NCBI RefSeq assembly: GCF_040712315.1
Contig: NC_134017.1
Span: 14,662,001 to 14,726,000, forward strand
Direction of reading: 5' to 3'
Length of the DNA: 64,000 bases
Source of the DNA: Castanea sativa
Lineage: Eukaryota; Streptophyta; Magnoliopsida; Fagales; Fagaceae
A program made the position numbers and the translations under genes. Below are positions 33,170 through 45,595 of the stretch, in pieces. The notes beneath the pieces were generated by a model. The model made no database searches, was not told the DNA's origin, and worked only from the letters and a program-made list of their open reading frames with translations. Each line of letters begins with the position of its first letter. The first letter of the stretch is position 1.

Positions 33170-34154
33170 GAGCATCCACAGCAGATGTGCCAAATGCCAA
33201 ATATTTGGCACATTTGGCACACCAAACATAAAAACAGAGCATTATCAGATGTGTTAAAAACGCCATATTTTTGCAACATTGAACAGCAACATTGCATTTT
33301 TGCCACGGTACGGACGGATGTTGCAAAATGCGTTTATAATTTTTTTATTCGACTTTTCTCTCTCCTTTCACTTCTTTAATTGATTTTTTTTCTCTCTCCT
33401 CATAATTTGTCTCTCACTCTCTCTCTCCCTACCGGTCTCTCTCTCCCTCTTCAAATTAGATTCTCAGCTCCTCCCTCAACCTCAAACGTCTTTCTCTCTC
33501 TTTGCACCTCAAATCAAACCCAAAAATCTTCCTTGCCGATCTCAATCTCGTCGATCTCAGTCTCGATCCCTGCCGATCTCGCCTCTGTCAGCTTCTCCCT
33601 GTCGATCTTGATCTCGCAACCTCACTTTCTAGTCCTCGCCGCCGATCTCGCCAATTCTCGTCCCTGATCTCGCCGCCTCATTCTCCACAGCTTGCCACTG
33701 ATCTCACTACCTCATGCTCCAGCGCTCGCCACCGACATCCACAACCCTCACCGCCGACCTTCAGATCGTTATTTGAGTTTGGATCTGTTTGAGTTTAGGC
33801 CGATTGTTGTTTGAGTTTGGGTCTGTTTGAGTTTTTTTTCCCCCCTCTTTTTTTGAGGTTTTTGGATTTGGAATTTGCTGGTGTTGTTGTTGTTGATGTT
33901 GTTGGTTTGTTGCTGTTGTTGCTGTTGTTGATCGGCGTTGACGTTGTTGTTGTTATTGTTGTTACTGTTGTTGATGATAATAGGGATGAGAGAATATATT
34001 ATTTTAATGTGTAGTAAATATTATTTTAATGTATAGAATTGAAAGATAAGACATCTGATAAATGGGATGTTGTAAAATGATGTGGTAAAATAATAAAGTA
34101 GACTTTTGGTGTGTCAAAATGACATTTATTTTGCAACATCTACTACAGATGCTC
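33170..34154. mobile_element. PIF/Harbinger-type non-autonomous element, TTA TSD
   Basis: TTA flanks both ends (33167-33169 and 34155-34157). The terminal repeats are GAGCATCCACAGCAGATGT on the left and its imperfect inverse (ACATCTACTACAGATGCTC) on the right, followed inside by related TTTGGCAC/TTTTGCAAC repeats. Inside are a CT-rich stretch, a CpG-rich stretch (33530-33770) and a GTT repeat (33875-33975). The open frames there are low-complexity and match no domain I know. Confidence 0.8.
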
Positions 34155-34538
34155 TTAGTGGGTCGTATTCTTAAATGATAACAATGGTTTCCTTTGACGT
34201 GTGTTTGTTCATATTGGTTTCAAAGTTTATTTCATGTGCTATTTCTTGGCTTATATCATAGATTGTAATATATTTATTCATCAAACTGTTCGGTTGAATT
34301 TTTTTTCGAAGTTGTTTTCAACGTTGGACATTATCTTGAAGCATGCATGTTGGTATCATATATTTAAATATTTTTAAGTTGATAATAATAATAATGATAA
34401 TATATATAGTTTAATAAATGTCTGAAAGGTATAGCTGTTAACTAATGCTTTAGCTATATGGTTTTATTTTACAAATTCAACTCAGGCATTGTAGTAAAAT
34501 AAACGAAGATTAAATTATATATCGTACTCAATTTCTTT

Positions 34539-34800
34539 TCGATTTTATATATATAAAACCGAAACTTTAAAGCTTCCACCATTTTTCACGTCAGCACAAT
34601 ATTAAAAAATATATATAATAAAACTTTTTTACACCCCAATTCCACGTCAGCACAATATACTGAAATCTTGAAACTTTCACAATTTTTCATATCAGTACAA
34701 TATTAAAAAATATATATAATAAAACTTTTTTACAATCCAATTCCACGTCAGCACAATATAAAAAAAAATTTAAAAAAAAAACTTTTTTAAAACCTAACCT
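34539..34800 (+). mobile_element. Helitron-type 5' end with tandem ACGTCAGCAC repeats
   Basis: TCGATTTTATATATATAAAACC followed by GAAACTTTAAAGCTTCC resembles a Helitron start. Over the next 230 bp a unit of roughly 118 bp is repeated twice, giving four copies of CACGTCAGCACAATAT or close variants. Its natural 3' end may be the CTAG at 40101. Confidence 0.5.
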
Positions 34801-37800
34801 AATGCTTTGCGTTCTACCACTATTTTATTTTTCTTTTTATTTTAGATTTTATACCCACTCCAAAGAGACCAAATACCCTTTCTTCTTCTTTGCCGTTCTC
34901 TCTGCCTCTCTCAATTCTCAAAATCCCTAAACCATAGCCCATGAGCACTCTCTCCCTCCTTCAGTGGCAAAAAGTGCCAGCCTCCCACCACCGTCATATA
35001 CCACCGAAGCCACTACCAGTGCAGGTATTTGTGTTGTATATGATTTAATTTTTGTTATCTTAGATTTAGGTATTTGGATTTGGTTTGATTTTCTTTAATT
35101 TAGGTATTTGGATAATTGGTTTTGATTAAGCTTGAACCAGTGCAAAATCAAAGATATCTGCTTCTTCTTCAACTCTCCCTCAGCCTCTCAATCTTTTCAC
35201 TGAAAAACACAAAACACAAACTGACCTCTGACCTCTAGGTTATTGGTGTTATATACCATAATTTTATTGCTCTTTATTTGTTTAGGTTGATTGAAATAAA
35301 TAAAATTTACTGGTAATATGTTATTATGCTATAAATTGTTGTTAATTTTAGTAAATTTTATTTATTTACTGTCCTTCTTAAGCCCCTGTTTAATGTGGAT
35401 TTTTCCTTCCTTTCTATTTTAATTTTGTGTCAATTTACTAAATTATGTGTATTTTTTAGATGGAGGTTTGTTCTCCTCGATTGAGTCCCAAAGCTAAGAG
35501 TGTTATGAATATAAAACAAAGTTTTTGGTGAAGGATATATCAATCGCAAGCCACAAAACCTGCATAAGTTTGCATACTCTCAATTTGGCTTTCAATATTG
35601 GTCATTGTCCCTAGCAGGCGATACAGCAAGACTTCCTTTGCATCTCTCACACCCACATGAACCACATTGTGAGTGTTTTTCTTACTTTCTCTTTGTTTAC
35701 ATTGCTCTTGGAATTGGAAATTTTTTGTATACTTCATTGTGTGTGTCATAAATTACAGTGGTTAGATGTTAAATACTTAGTAACTATTTATACATTTGTA
35801 TTTTTAAAAAAAGTTGTACTACAAGTGGCGACTGTGTTATTTGCTCCCCAAAGTGTTTGTAAAAATGCCTAAACCAAACTTTCCATTACTTAGGAAGTAC
35901 AAGGTAAAAAATCTAATAGAAAACTTTCCATCCTTACTGAAAGTTATTTTGAATCTTAACTTCAATGTGAAGGGTTCACTGAATTTTTACAGATAGGCTT
36001 TCACTTTGAGGAAAATATTTTCTATTAATATAGCAGTCCTATTCTTCTATTGTTGAGTGCTCTGCTTATGAGGATATTTATATTTGCTTAGGAATTTTGA
36101 TTCATGGGAACTGTTTTTTGTTAAGGTGGTGATGTCTTTGTTAGAAAAAGAGGAAAAGGAAGTTTATAAGAAGCCTGAATCTGAGATAAAGAAACGGTAT
36201 TTTTTGCCCCATTGTTACTTCCCAGAAATGCCAAAAATACCTGTTTCACTTGAACTTGGGACCTATATGGCTTGAATTGTTTAAGAACTTTGTATGTCTG
36301 AAGCAATCTAGTAAACATGTTCATTTTTTAGTCCTACTTAGTTTCTTATGCATATGTAGTACCACCTTAGTACCTTAAAACTTGGTGAAATGACCTTTTT
36401 GGCTAATTAGTAAGAGGGTTATTTTCTGCATTTTCAAGATGTAGCTTATCATGTAAATTATGCATGACTATCCCTTCGTAGGCTCATTCCACTATATTTT
36501 CATTAAGAAAAAAAATGTTCATTTTAGTTTTGCATAAGGTGGTTATGAAATTCATTTTCTTTTCCCTTAAATTTGATAATAGTTTGCCCTTTTCATCTCT
36601 AGGGGAATATATCTCTGTCCAGTTGACAATAGACTATATAATATGCTGGGTTTAGAGAGTTTTTATCAACTCCTTCTATGAATATATATGAGTAATATGA
36701 CTTTCCATTTTGAGGAATATTAAACAACTCAATGGAGGAACAAATTTCATGTTCTAGGGGAATAAAAACTTTTTGATTTGGATTTTCATTTAGAAGAAAC
36801 GATGTAGCTTTAAAGGAGCTCAAAATTTGTTTATGTTAATAGAATAAAAGAAATTTGTTGATTACTTAAGGTGCCAACAAAATTTTTTGATTGCATGAAT
36901 TTAGAATTGTCATAGGGTCAGTTTTAAGTTTAGAATTTATATTTCATTTATTAGGAATATCAGGTGAATAGTTAATGTGTATATTGCTATCACATACATT
37001 TGATAGGTTTACCTACAAGACAAGGTTTTGTTCTGACAATAACCTAATGTTTACCTCTCTTTCTTTATAATTATTACTATTGCATTCATTTGATTGAAAG
37101 ACCATAGTTTAGCTTAAGATTGTCTAATTTTCATTCTTTTGATATTTGGGGGTTAAGCGTCCTTGATCAACTTCTTTTGTATTTCTCATGTCTTTGCAAA
37201 CAAAACAAGATGTGAGTTGTGTACTTTTAAGATGCCTGGATTGCACAAGATGTAGGCTATTGTAAATGAACAATTACATGCTTGGACTGCACAAAATGTC
37301 TCTGCAATTTCAGGTCAGATAAGTTACAACTTGAATTTGTGGTTTTTGGATCCAATTTGGCACATTGGTTTTGAAATTGTGTTCATTTAGTCAAAGCTTA
37401 ACAATAAGGTTCTAAATATTTTATAGATTTCTGGGTGTTAGTGGCAGTTAATTACTGTTTTCTTATGGGATACATTTGGTTTTAATTAAGGTTTTGATTT
37501 ATAATTAGTTTCTAGAAGGCTTTTCCTGTTACTTCTTTGGCTACTGCAATTCCAAAAGGCTGATTATTTAGTTTGTAAGAAATTTGTATTTTTGGTTTTT
37601 AATTGTTCTAATAATGGTTGAATATTTTTGCTTATTGTTTTTAGGTAAACATAACTTTTCGTATAGGCTATAATTGGATTATCCTCGAACTCAGATTCAT
37701 GATTATTATTTTTCACAAAGATAGTGTTCAGTGATGGCATTACACATTGAACTGAAACATAACAATTTGATTGTGTCTCTTGCTGCTACTATCGTTGCCC

Positions 37801-40097
37801 CTGGTGAGTAAGAATTTGAGTTAGGTTATTTTGGTATCTTAGAAGGTGCAGGAGTGGTGGAGAAAGTAGGGGTAGAGGTGGAGATGAAGGAGTATAAGTA
37901 TGAGCAATTACCTAAAGCCCTTGAAAAGTTAGGAAATGAGTATTATATCTCTCTTTTCTTTTTGTTTGTTTTTTAAATATTTAATATAAATTTGTTGATT
38001 TTGGGACTAAAGGGGAAAAAAAAAGGTTTACATCTTAGGTGTCATGATGTTTTCATTATTAAGGATTGTGCTTGATTCGGAAGTGATGATTTCTCTCTTA
38101 ACTGTATATGCTTTTGAGGATGTGCCCAACCAGTGCCTATAATCTCTCCTTGATTTTTTACATCTTTTTTTAGTTCTTTGACTGGATTGAAAAATTTTAG
38201 ATAAGTTATAGCCCTTATGAATTAGAATTATACAAATACATAATTCAATGTGGGCTGTTCATTAACATTTCTTTGCCTAAACTGAATAGATTAATTTTAT
38301 AAGTGTTTGAGATGAAGAACCAAGTAAGGGTTTCCATTAGGTATATAAAATTTGTTGACTCTGACAAACTTTAGCAGTTTTGGAAATCCTATAACATTTC
38401 AGTAGTTATAAATAAACTGTTAAGTTCTTTTGCCATCTTCCATTTTAATCTATTTAGATTTTTGTCATTTTAGGTGTGTTATTGATGGTGGAAATATGGG
38501 CCGATTTATTTGGTCTATTAGTTGCTCATCCAGTAAAACCCTTGGTATGCCTACCTCAGGAGGTACAAAAACAATGCAAGAGAGTTTGGCGAGCTTCAAC
38601 TTTTAGAGTTGCTTCCTTTCTAATCGAGTCTAAAATCTTACCAATTGAGTCTTCACAATTCATGCTAGGTTCGTTAATTCCGCTTCCAACAATCTCCCTC
38701 TATGTTCTTGATTTTTGGTTCTTCATTTTGTGATTTTTAATTATATTTTTATTTCATTCCTTTTTCAATAAATATCAAGTTCTGTTTTTCAAAACATGGA
38801 AACAATAGCCTAAACTACTGGATGGGACTTTTGTGAATTTTGTCACTAAGGCACAAAATATATGAGAGCAAAATCTACATTAGGTTTGTAGCATATTAGT
38901 ATTGACACAAATCCTTATTATGTTATATATTAAAGCAAAACCATTTAGCACATGAGCATGGGAGTAGGATATATTGTATATGTATTATATGATATTTTTA
39001 TAAAATCTAAATTTGTTCTATATTGCACTAGATTAATGAGAATTTTACTGTTAGTACTGAGTAATGATTTCATTTATTTGGTTGCTGATGATATTAGAGC
39101 TTTATGGCCTTTTTAAAACAGGTCTACTCTTGAATTAATTTGCATCTATGCTAATGGTGTATATACTAAGAATTTTAATACAAATGGCAGGCAAGCTTTT
39201 GATAAAATCAGGACAACTTTTTTTGGGGGCTGCAAAAGTAGAAAATGAAAATTCTGTAGCTATCTATCTTAATTATTGAGAGATAAACAAAGGTGGAGTG
39301 ATTCTGCCTTTGTTTGCAAAGTTTTACAAGGCAAGAACGTTATGATGAGGGAGCTTTAGCTGTAAAGCCAGAGAGAAGAACAAAGCAATCCAAGAGAAAC
39401 TCTTTGGGATACAGTGTAGAGTTCACAACAATATGCTTGCACCTGTTTTCTCATATTTAGTATGACAATTTAAGCAAAAGTCTTATGAAGATGGTTATTT
39501 ATATTGATAAAATATAGTTAGTGAAGTTGCCCCTGACCAATTTAATAAGATTTTGTTGAGTTGATTTGCAAAATTCTTCAAATATTATAAATTTTTGTGA
39601 TTAGTGCATGTCGTGTATTTTTACTTTTTATTAGTTTTTTTTTTAGATGTGATATGTAATATTTTGATTTGAAATTTTACCCTTTTGGTTGTACAGACAA
39701 TAACCAATGTTTAAACATCATATTTTTTTTCAAAATTTTGTCGGTAGACTAAGAAATATGAGACAAGATCCCTATATATATATACACACACCTTGGCTCA
39801 CCAACTTAAATCCTTTACATTCTAATGAATTATGTGTTTTCCTTTGAATATTAGTGTCATAATTAACCATTTGTGTGACTTATTCCTTAAAATCCATTGC
39901 GAAAAGGTCCATTTATCTTAACTAAATTTCTCTCAACCCTCCAAAAACATTAATCGTGACATTCATTCTCTCTGAATTGATCACTCCTTAATTGTGTAAA
40001 ATTTTAGTATTTCTAAGAACTTTACTGAATTGACCACTTCTTAATTGGAAAATTTTAGTATTTCTAAGAACTTTCCCATGCATCGCACGGTTAGCGA
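34801..40097. other. Helitron interior, no gene recognised
   Basis: Short coding-like stretches occur on the plus strand at 36130-36275, 37730-37930 and 38476-38733, some with splice-like GTGAG or GTAAG after them. They could be captured host exons. None shows a motif I can name and all are broken or short. The rest is AT-rich. Confidence 0.3.
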
Positions 40098-40256
40098 CTA
40101 GTTATTATTATTATTATTTAAAAAAAAAAAAAATTTATTGTGTATCTGCCGTCAACTCCTACTATCACCAGGTCTGTCTCTCTCGCACTTTCTCTTTTGG
40201 TGTTTGACTCGGTTTTTTTTTTTTGGTTTCGTTTTAAATCTAATTCCTCAAATGAG

Positions 40257-41636
40257 TTATGGTTTATTTATGTATATTGTATTACCAGTTTTGAAGCGCG
40301 TCTTAGCCAGTAGGAACCTCTTTGCCTGACAATATTTACATGCAGAACAACAAAAACCCTTAGATTCATGTAGGAACCTCTTTGCCTCACAATATTTACA
40401 TGCTGGTACAGGCAACAAAGTATCTGCTTGGGATGATATATTTTGTAAGAAAGACCTAGGATTTTTGCATCTTCGATATTTGCTTTCTGCATAAAACAGA
40501 AGATACACAGTAAGGGCAGTTAAAGCTTATCACTTAACACCTTATCATAAAGTCAAAAGAAATTTCTACTTTTCTATACCTAAATAAGCTAGGGACAGTT
40601 CAATCTAAGCACTGTTATTTTTTTTCCCACAACAGTATCATACCTGTGGATCCAAGAGCTAACTTTGCCGAAACTGAATCGCTTACTCCACGCGAATTAG
40701 ATCCTATTTAACACAGGATTTGACTATTTAATTTTTGATATATTCTCCTTTAAAATTAACAATATTTGTAGTAATGAGTAACACTTACCACCTTCAAAGA
40801 TGGTAAAAGAACTAATTTGATCTTTTCCTCTGTTTGACAAATCTGCTCTGGTAATGTGGCAGCTTTGATCTTCTAAATATCAAATTACTTACATTAGTTA
40901 TCATGTATCAATTGACATAGTTTTTTTTTTTTTTTTAATGATCTTTGCTTCTTATCTTATCTTAAGTAGTCAATAATCACCTGATATTCTTGCAGAACCT
41001 TCATTTATCACTATACCCACTCCTCTGTTTTGAGAACGCTTTATTGAATCAACACTATTGTTGGCACATGCTTCTCTCTTTTTCTCATGAAGTTTTTCTT
41101 TTTTATCCTCACTTATAATAACACATTGCTTTCTTTTCATTCCATGTACACCTTTCTCAATACCTTTTTCATCATTACAATCAGTTTGGGTATGAGCATC
41201 TGTTACTTTAGAAGTTCCCATGGTTGGTGTCATAACCATATGCTCATTCCTAATAGCCTTTTTTGCAAGAGCCTTCTTCAACGCATATGCTTCCCTTTTT
41301 TTCTTGCAATCTTCTTTTTTCTGCTCCTCAGATAATGTGCTATACCAAGATCTCTTTTTCTTTGGTTGTTCTTTGACACGTTTATTCATATTATATATTA
41401 CACATATTAGTTATCAGTATATATCTAGTTTAATTTTAAACTATACTATTTTATACATGTTTAAACTTACTTCTTTGTTGCGAGCTACCAACTAACATGA
41501 CCGATGAATCTGCAGCAATAGCATTATCATCAATAATGCTTTGCACTTCATCAACTCTTAATATGGCTTTCCTTTTTGGGATAGATTTATAGGAATTTCT
41601 CCTAGCTGAACTATCATCTATGTCCTTAGGCTCCAT
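40257..41636 (-). pseudogene. Helitron protein N-terminal region, broken exons
   Basis: Three minus-strand open pieces lie in order: 41636-41451; 41389-40970, containing RSWYSTLSEEQKKEDCKKKRE, a motif like the basic N-terminus of plant Helitron proteins; and 40508-40257, containing CKYCEAKRFLHESKGFCC, which resembles the Cys-rich segment before the Rep (Helitron_like_N) domain. The Cys-rich segment is partly duplicated (CKYCQAKRF follows). The Rep and helicase domains are absent. The match is from memory of the family; a duplicated, truncated captured copy is likely. Confidence 0.55.
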
Positions 41637-41639
41637 ATA

Positions 41640-42826
41640 ATCTTATGCTACTAAGCTAAAAATGAACAGCAAAATTAGAAAAGGGGATTTTTATTTTTAT
41701 TTTTATTTAAAGTAACCAAAAATTATGCAGCAATGAGGAAAAACGGAATACATATGGAAGATAAAAATTTGAGTGCAAAAATTCAGAAAGAAATTGTAGA
41801 ATATATAAAACAACATAAGAGTTTATGATAAACAATAATATCAATGTTAAAAAATATGACCAAACAAACAAAATACAATACAACTGGACTTTTACCTGTT
41901 ACTTTGAAGCTTTAACGCAAATGAGATACAATCCGAAGATTAACGCATCCAACGAACTGTTAAGAAAGAGAGAAGAATTTTGTTTTGGAATCAAAGAAAG
42001 AAAAACGGAAAGATGAAAGAGTTTGTTTTATGATTACTCATAGCTGCTCTCTGTCAATCAGTGGAGTAGTTGGTAAAGCAGAGTCCTCCTCTCCAGCGTT
42101 GTTCTTCTCCCTCAAACGCGTGTCCTGTGTTCGTGTCCATCAAAAGAGTAGTTGGCTGACCAAAAAAACTAACAAAGAGATAAAGATCAATTAAAATAGG
42201 GGCAAAGACCAAAAGATCTACGCTCTCTAACTGTTCAAATTAAAAACTTTTAAGGATAGAAGTGTAAACCACTTAACTTCAATTGAGTAGTAAATATAAT
42301 TAATATGGACATCACTTAATCAAAAATTGTAAATCTACAAGTTTGTGTTCAACTGCCTTATATTAATCAATTGAGACATTCATGGTTTAAATTGCTTACC
42401 TCCGATTGTTGATTTTTTTTTTAAAAAAATCACTCAACTCTTATAATTTTTGTTCAATTTAAGACTTTAGTCACACGTGTCACAACAGTCAAATTATCTA
42501 ACTTCATATTTGTTACACGTATGCTATTAGAAAAACCTAATAAGGAGAGAAAATACTAAAGCTGAACAAGGAATATTATTTTTCCATAACAAAACATAGA
42601 AAATTTTGTCCTCCCTTGGGTGATCCTAAAAAAGAATGTAAGAGTTACACATTTTTAAACCATTGATTTATATTTGATTTAAAGGTTAAGACCACTTGTG
42701 GCCATGTTAAGATTCTAGTAATTAGTGAATAAGGCATTAAGCCATTAAACCATCTATAGCTGGATTCTTCTCGCTCTCATAAATGACTTCTTTTATACTA
42801 CCACCATGAGCAAAGAATAACAATAA
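41640..42826. other. Sequence between Helitron-protein relic and next element
   Basis: On the minus strand 42000-42180 reads as a possible leader to the Helitron-protein exons. From 42200 onward it is AT-rich with no recognised feature. Confidence 0.3.
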
Positions 42827-43001
42827 GCACTCACATTGATGGTGCTAAAATTGCTAAAAAGCTATTTTAGCACCCTAAAACACTAAAAACATGCTACATT
42901 GGTGGTTTTAAAGCTACAATTTTTAGCAACCAAGCAACTGTAAAATGGTATCAATACCAGTTTGCTGTAGCTAAAAGGTAATATTAAAAAAATTATTTTT
43001 A

Positions 43002-43008
<7 letters not shown>

Positions 43009-43040
<32 letters not shown>
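43009..43040. repeat. (TC)n microsatellite
   Basis: CT dinucleotide run, complementary to the GA run at 43737-43770 in the same element, so the two could pair. Confidence 0.9.
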
Positions 43041-43044
<4 letters not shown>

Positions 43045-43735
43045 AGCCTTAGCCAAGACCCATGGCTGAAGCACATGATAGGGCCACCATTGATAGCGGC
43101 AACATGCAATAGCACCACCGCCACCACCGCCACCAAGACCCATGGCTAAAGCTCTCCACCTCCTTTCTCTCTCTCTCTCTCTCTCTCTCTTCATATCTCT
43201 TATCTAATTCTCCATTTCTCTCTCATCATCCACTCCTCCCTTTCTCTCTCTCACTTCTCTTTATCTCCTCTCCCGCTCATCATGGATTTGTGACTGGGTT
43301 AGATCTGTTATTTTTTAGTTTTGGTTGGCTTTGGCTCAATTTAGTTAATGTAGCAGTGGGTGGGCTATGGATGTTTGTGGTAGTGATGGTGGGTTGTAAG
43401 GGTGGTGGGTTGCTCAATTTTGTGGCTGTTTGTGATGGTTGTTGAGATGGGTTTGTGGTGGTGGTGGTGGTTGTTGTTGTTGTTGGTTTTTTTTTCTTTT
43501 TAAATTTTAAATTAGAGTTATGGTAGGATGGTTGTGATTGTGGCGGTGGTTGGTTGTGGCGGTGGGTAGCTGTGGCTAGGTTGGATCGATGGTTGTGATG
43601 TAGGGGTTGTGGTTTTTTTATTTGATTTTGGCCCGGGATTCCAATTTGTGGGGGGTCATGGGTGGTGGTGGCAGCTGTGAGTTTGTTAGGTTATGAAGAA
43701 AAATGTGTGGGTTTGCTCATGGTTGTTCTTTCTTT

Positions 43736-43736
<1 letters not shown>

Positions 43737-43770
<34 letters not shown>
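43737..43770. repeat. (GA)n microsatellite
   Basis: GA dinucleotide run near the right side of the Harbinger-like element. Confidence 0.9.
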
Positions 43771-43774
<4 letters not shown>

Positions 43775-43959
43775 AGAATAGAGAAAGAATAAGAAAGAGT
43801 ATTTAAAGGAAATGGTAAAAAAATAGATCCTTTGATGTTGGGTGTATTATAAAGTGAGGTGTTAAAATAGATAAAGTAGCTTTTTAGGTTGTTAAAAGCT
43901 AAAGTTTATAGCACTGATGATGCACAAAAAATCATCAGTGATCCAATCATCCAAACATG

Positions 43960-44535
43960 CAGTGATAGGAGGGGTACCTGAAGAATGAAGAACGAAGAAC
44001 CTACAGAAAGCATCGGTGTTGGCCAAAGACCCTCCGAAAGTTAAGTTAGTAGCTCAATGATTTCCAATAACTCCAAAAGTATAAGAGATAAGAAAGTTGG
44101 CGTACCTTGGAGAAGAGGAGGCTTGTTGCTTATATAGTGGTGTAGAGAATGTAGGCTTATCCTTTATAGGGAGTGTATGGAGTTAATGTCCAAAGATCTT
44201 CAGGTTTGACATCCAATACTAGGAAGATACAAATATGTAAAAATATGTGTGCATCTTATTTCCTTATGGAGATAGTGGAGTGGAAAACATGCTAGAGTTT
44301 GAAAGCCAAGTGCAATGGACTGTTCATCAAGTCTTGCTCGTTTGTTACCACAGCATGTTGGAAGTGTAGACACTAGGTAGGTTGCATTGCAAATTGTCAA
44401 GTATGGTAGCAAACAATAGGGGGGGGGGGGGTACATGTTGTCTCCCTAGTTACTTAGAGACTCTCACATATTAGGTGTCAGGGAGGGTACTTGATGACCG
44501 TGGGTACTTGACAACTATCAAGGTGGAATATATTG
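43960..44535 (-). mobile_element. Possible LTR fragment
   Basis: Phrases such as CGGTGTTGGCCAAAGACCC and GGCGTACCTTGGAGAAG, with a TATATAG-type stretch near 44132, resemble plant Gypsy LTRs. No partner or TSD was found. A G10 run lies at about 44421-44431. Confidence 0.3.
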
Positions 44536-44547
44536 CATGGTGTCAGG

Positions 44548-44684
44548 TAGAAGTGTCAATTCAGGTTAGCGTGTCTTGTGTGTGTTATGTCAAGATATGA
44601 GCATTCGACTAAATGGCTCAATCTAAACCCAAACCATTTAATAATCATGTCACGACTATTCAACCCTAACCTGACCTGTTAATG
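44548..44684 (+). mobile_element. Fragment of the 3.7-kb hAT family
   Basis: Aligns with the left 140 bp of the hAT element at 3743: AGTGTCAATTCAGGTTAGCG, then ATTCGACTAAATGGCTCAA and CCATTTAATAATCRTGTCA blocks. Most differences are C-to-T or G-to-A, as expected of methylation decay. The right end is missing. Confidence 0.7.
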
Positions 44685-45516
44685 GATTAGAAACTCGCTT
44701 CTTTCTCTCACTAGTTCCCTTTCTCTCCAATTCACATGAGCCCACTTCAACAACCAAATGGCACCGTAACACCAACCCAGATTAAAAACCAACTCAAAAA
44801 TCAAAGATTTATTTTTAAAATCTTACTGCTAGAGTAGCTGTTTTTAGATTTGGTTTTGTGGGTTTCGTTCTTTCCAACTTTTTTTTCATGTAATTGGTGG
44901 TGAAATTCCACCACGGAAAGGTTGATGGCTTTTTTTTCTTACGAATTGAGAGATCAATATTGTCTTAGGCAGTGTCCACCTTGGGTTTGGAGGGTTGTCA
45001 GTTGCACTCCCGAAGGCTCCTCTGTGGTCCACTTCCTCCACCTCCGATGGCCGTAATTGGAGATTCTCGACAGCATCTTTATTTAGGGAAGAAGAAGTGT
45101 GGATTTGGTTTTTTGTATTGAAGGGGATTTGATTTAGTGTGGAAGCGCTTAGTCTTTTATTTGCAAAAATATGATGTGGTACATCATTATTGGAGGGCAT
45201 AATAGTGGCCTTTTACTCCACATCCGGACCGAATTTATTCTCATATTTGGAACTTGGAAAATATAACAGTGTGATGTGGTATAACCACTAAAAACGTTTA
45301 AGATGGTCCTATTGAGACATAATCGAACAAGAAAAAAACAAACCCAAAAATTGCCTCTTAGCTCTTGTTTTTCACACTCATTTGTAATATCTGAAAAGTG
45401 AGCCACAACCCACAAGCCATGGTGGCATTTTTACCCAAAAATGTGTTCCCATGCATCAATAAGGTTTGGCATGGGGAAGTTCTATTTATATAGTTTCTTA
45501 TTGATCCAACCATCCT

Positions 45517-45523
<7 letters not shown>
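44685..45523. other. Unassigned sequence
   Basis: A 104-codon minus-strand frame (44886-45200) covers a moderately CpG-bearing stretch, but no motif, splice pattern or neighbour supports a gene. Confidence 0.3.

Positions 45524-45567
<44 letters not shown>
45524..45567. repeat. (TA)n microsatellite followed by T run
   Basis: About 22 TA units, then a T-rich stretch to 45595. Confidence 0.95.
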
Positions 45568-45581
<14 letters not shown>

Positions 45582-45595
45582 CTTTTTTTTTTCTT

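Larger units (their letters stand above)
31459..40101 (+). mobile_element. Third Helitron-like unit, composite
   Basis: It starts at the preceding CTAG with TAATAATTAATAATCAAAACG and AACTTTTTATTG…GCGCCACGTGG, clearly homologous to the start of the second unit. The 3' end CATGCATCGCACGG, TTAGCGACTAG, T closes at 40101 and is homologous to the end at 31458. A second Helitron-type 5' end occurs inside at 34539, so this may be two nested or fused elements. CT-rich leader modules at 31640-31870 and 34860-35010 resemble each other. No Rep or helicase domain was recognised on the plus strand. Confidence 0.5.
42827..43926. mobile_element. Harbinger-like non-autonomous element, boundaries approximate
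   Basis: The left end region GCACTCACATTGATGGTGCTA and the inverse of the right end region (GCATCATCAGTGCTATAAAC) are related, and inside both ends carry GCTAAAA/TTTTAGC repeats. As in the 33.2-kb element, the interior has a CT-rich leader, CCACC repeats and a GGTTGTTG-rich part. TAA precedes the left end but the right TSD is not clear. Confidence 0.5.

Noticed and set aside
33380..34014. Three plus-strand frames of 67-96 codons
   Set aside because: They lie within a Harbinger-type element and translate CT-, CpG- and GTT-rich sequence; two overlap in different frames.
44886..45200. 104-codon minus-strand frame as a gene
   Set aside because: No recognisable motif, no neighbours or splice sites, and surrounded by repeats. 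Left as unassigned.
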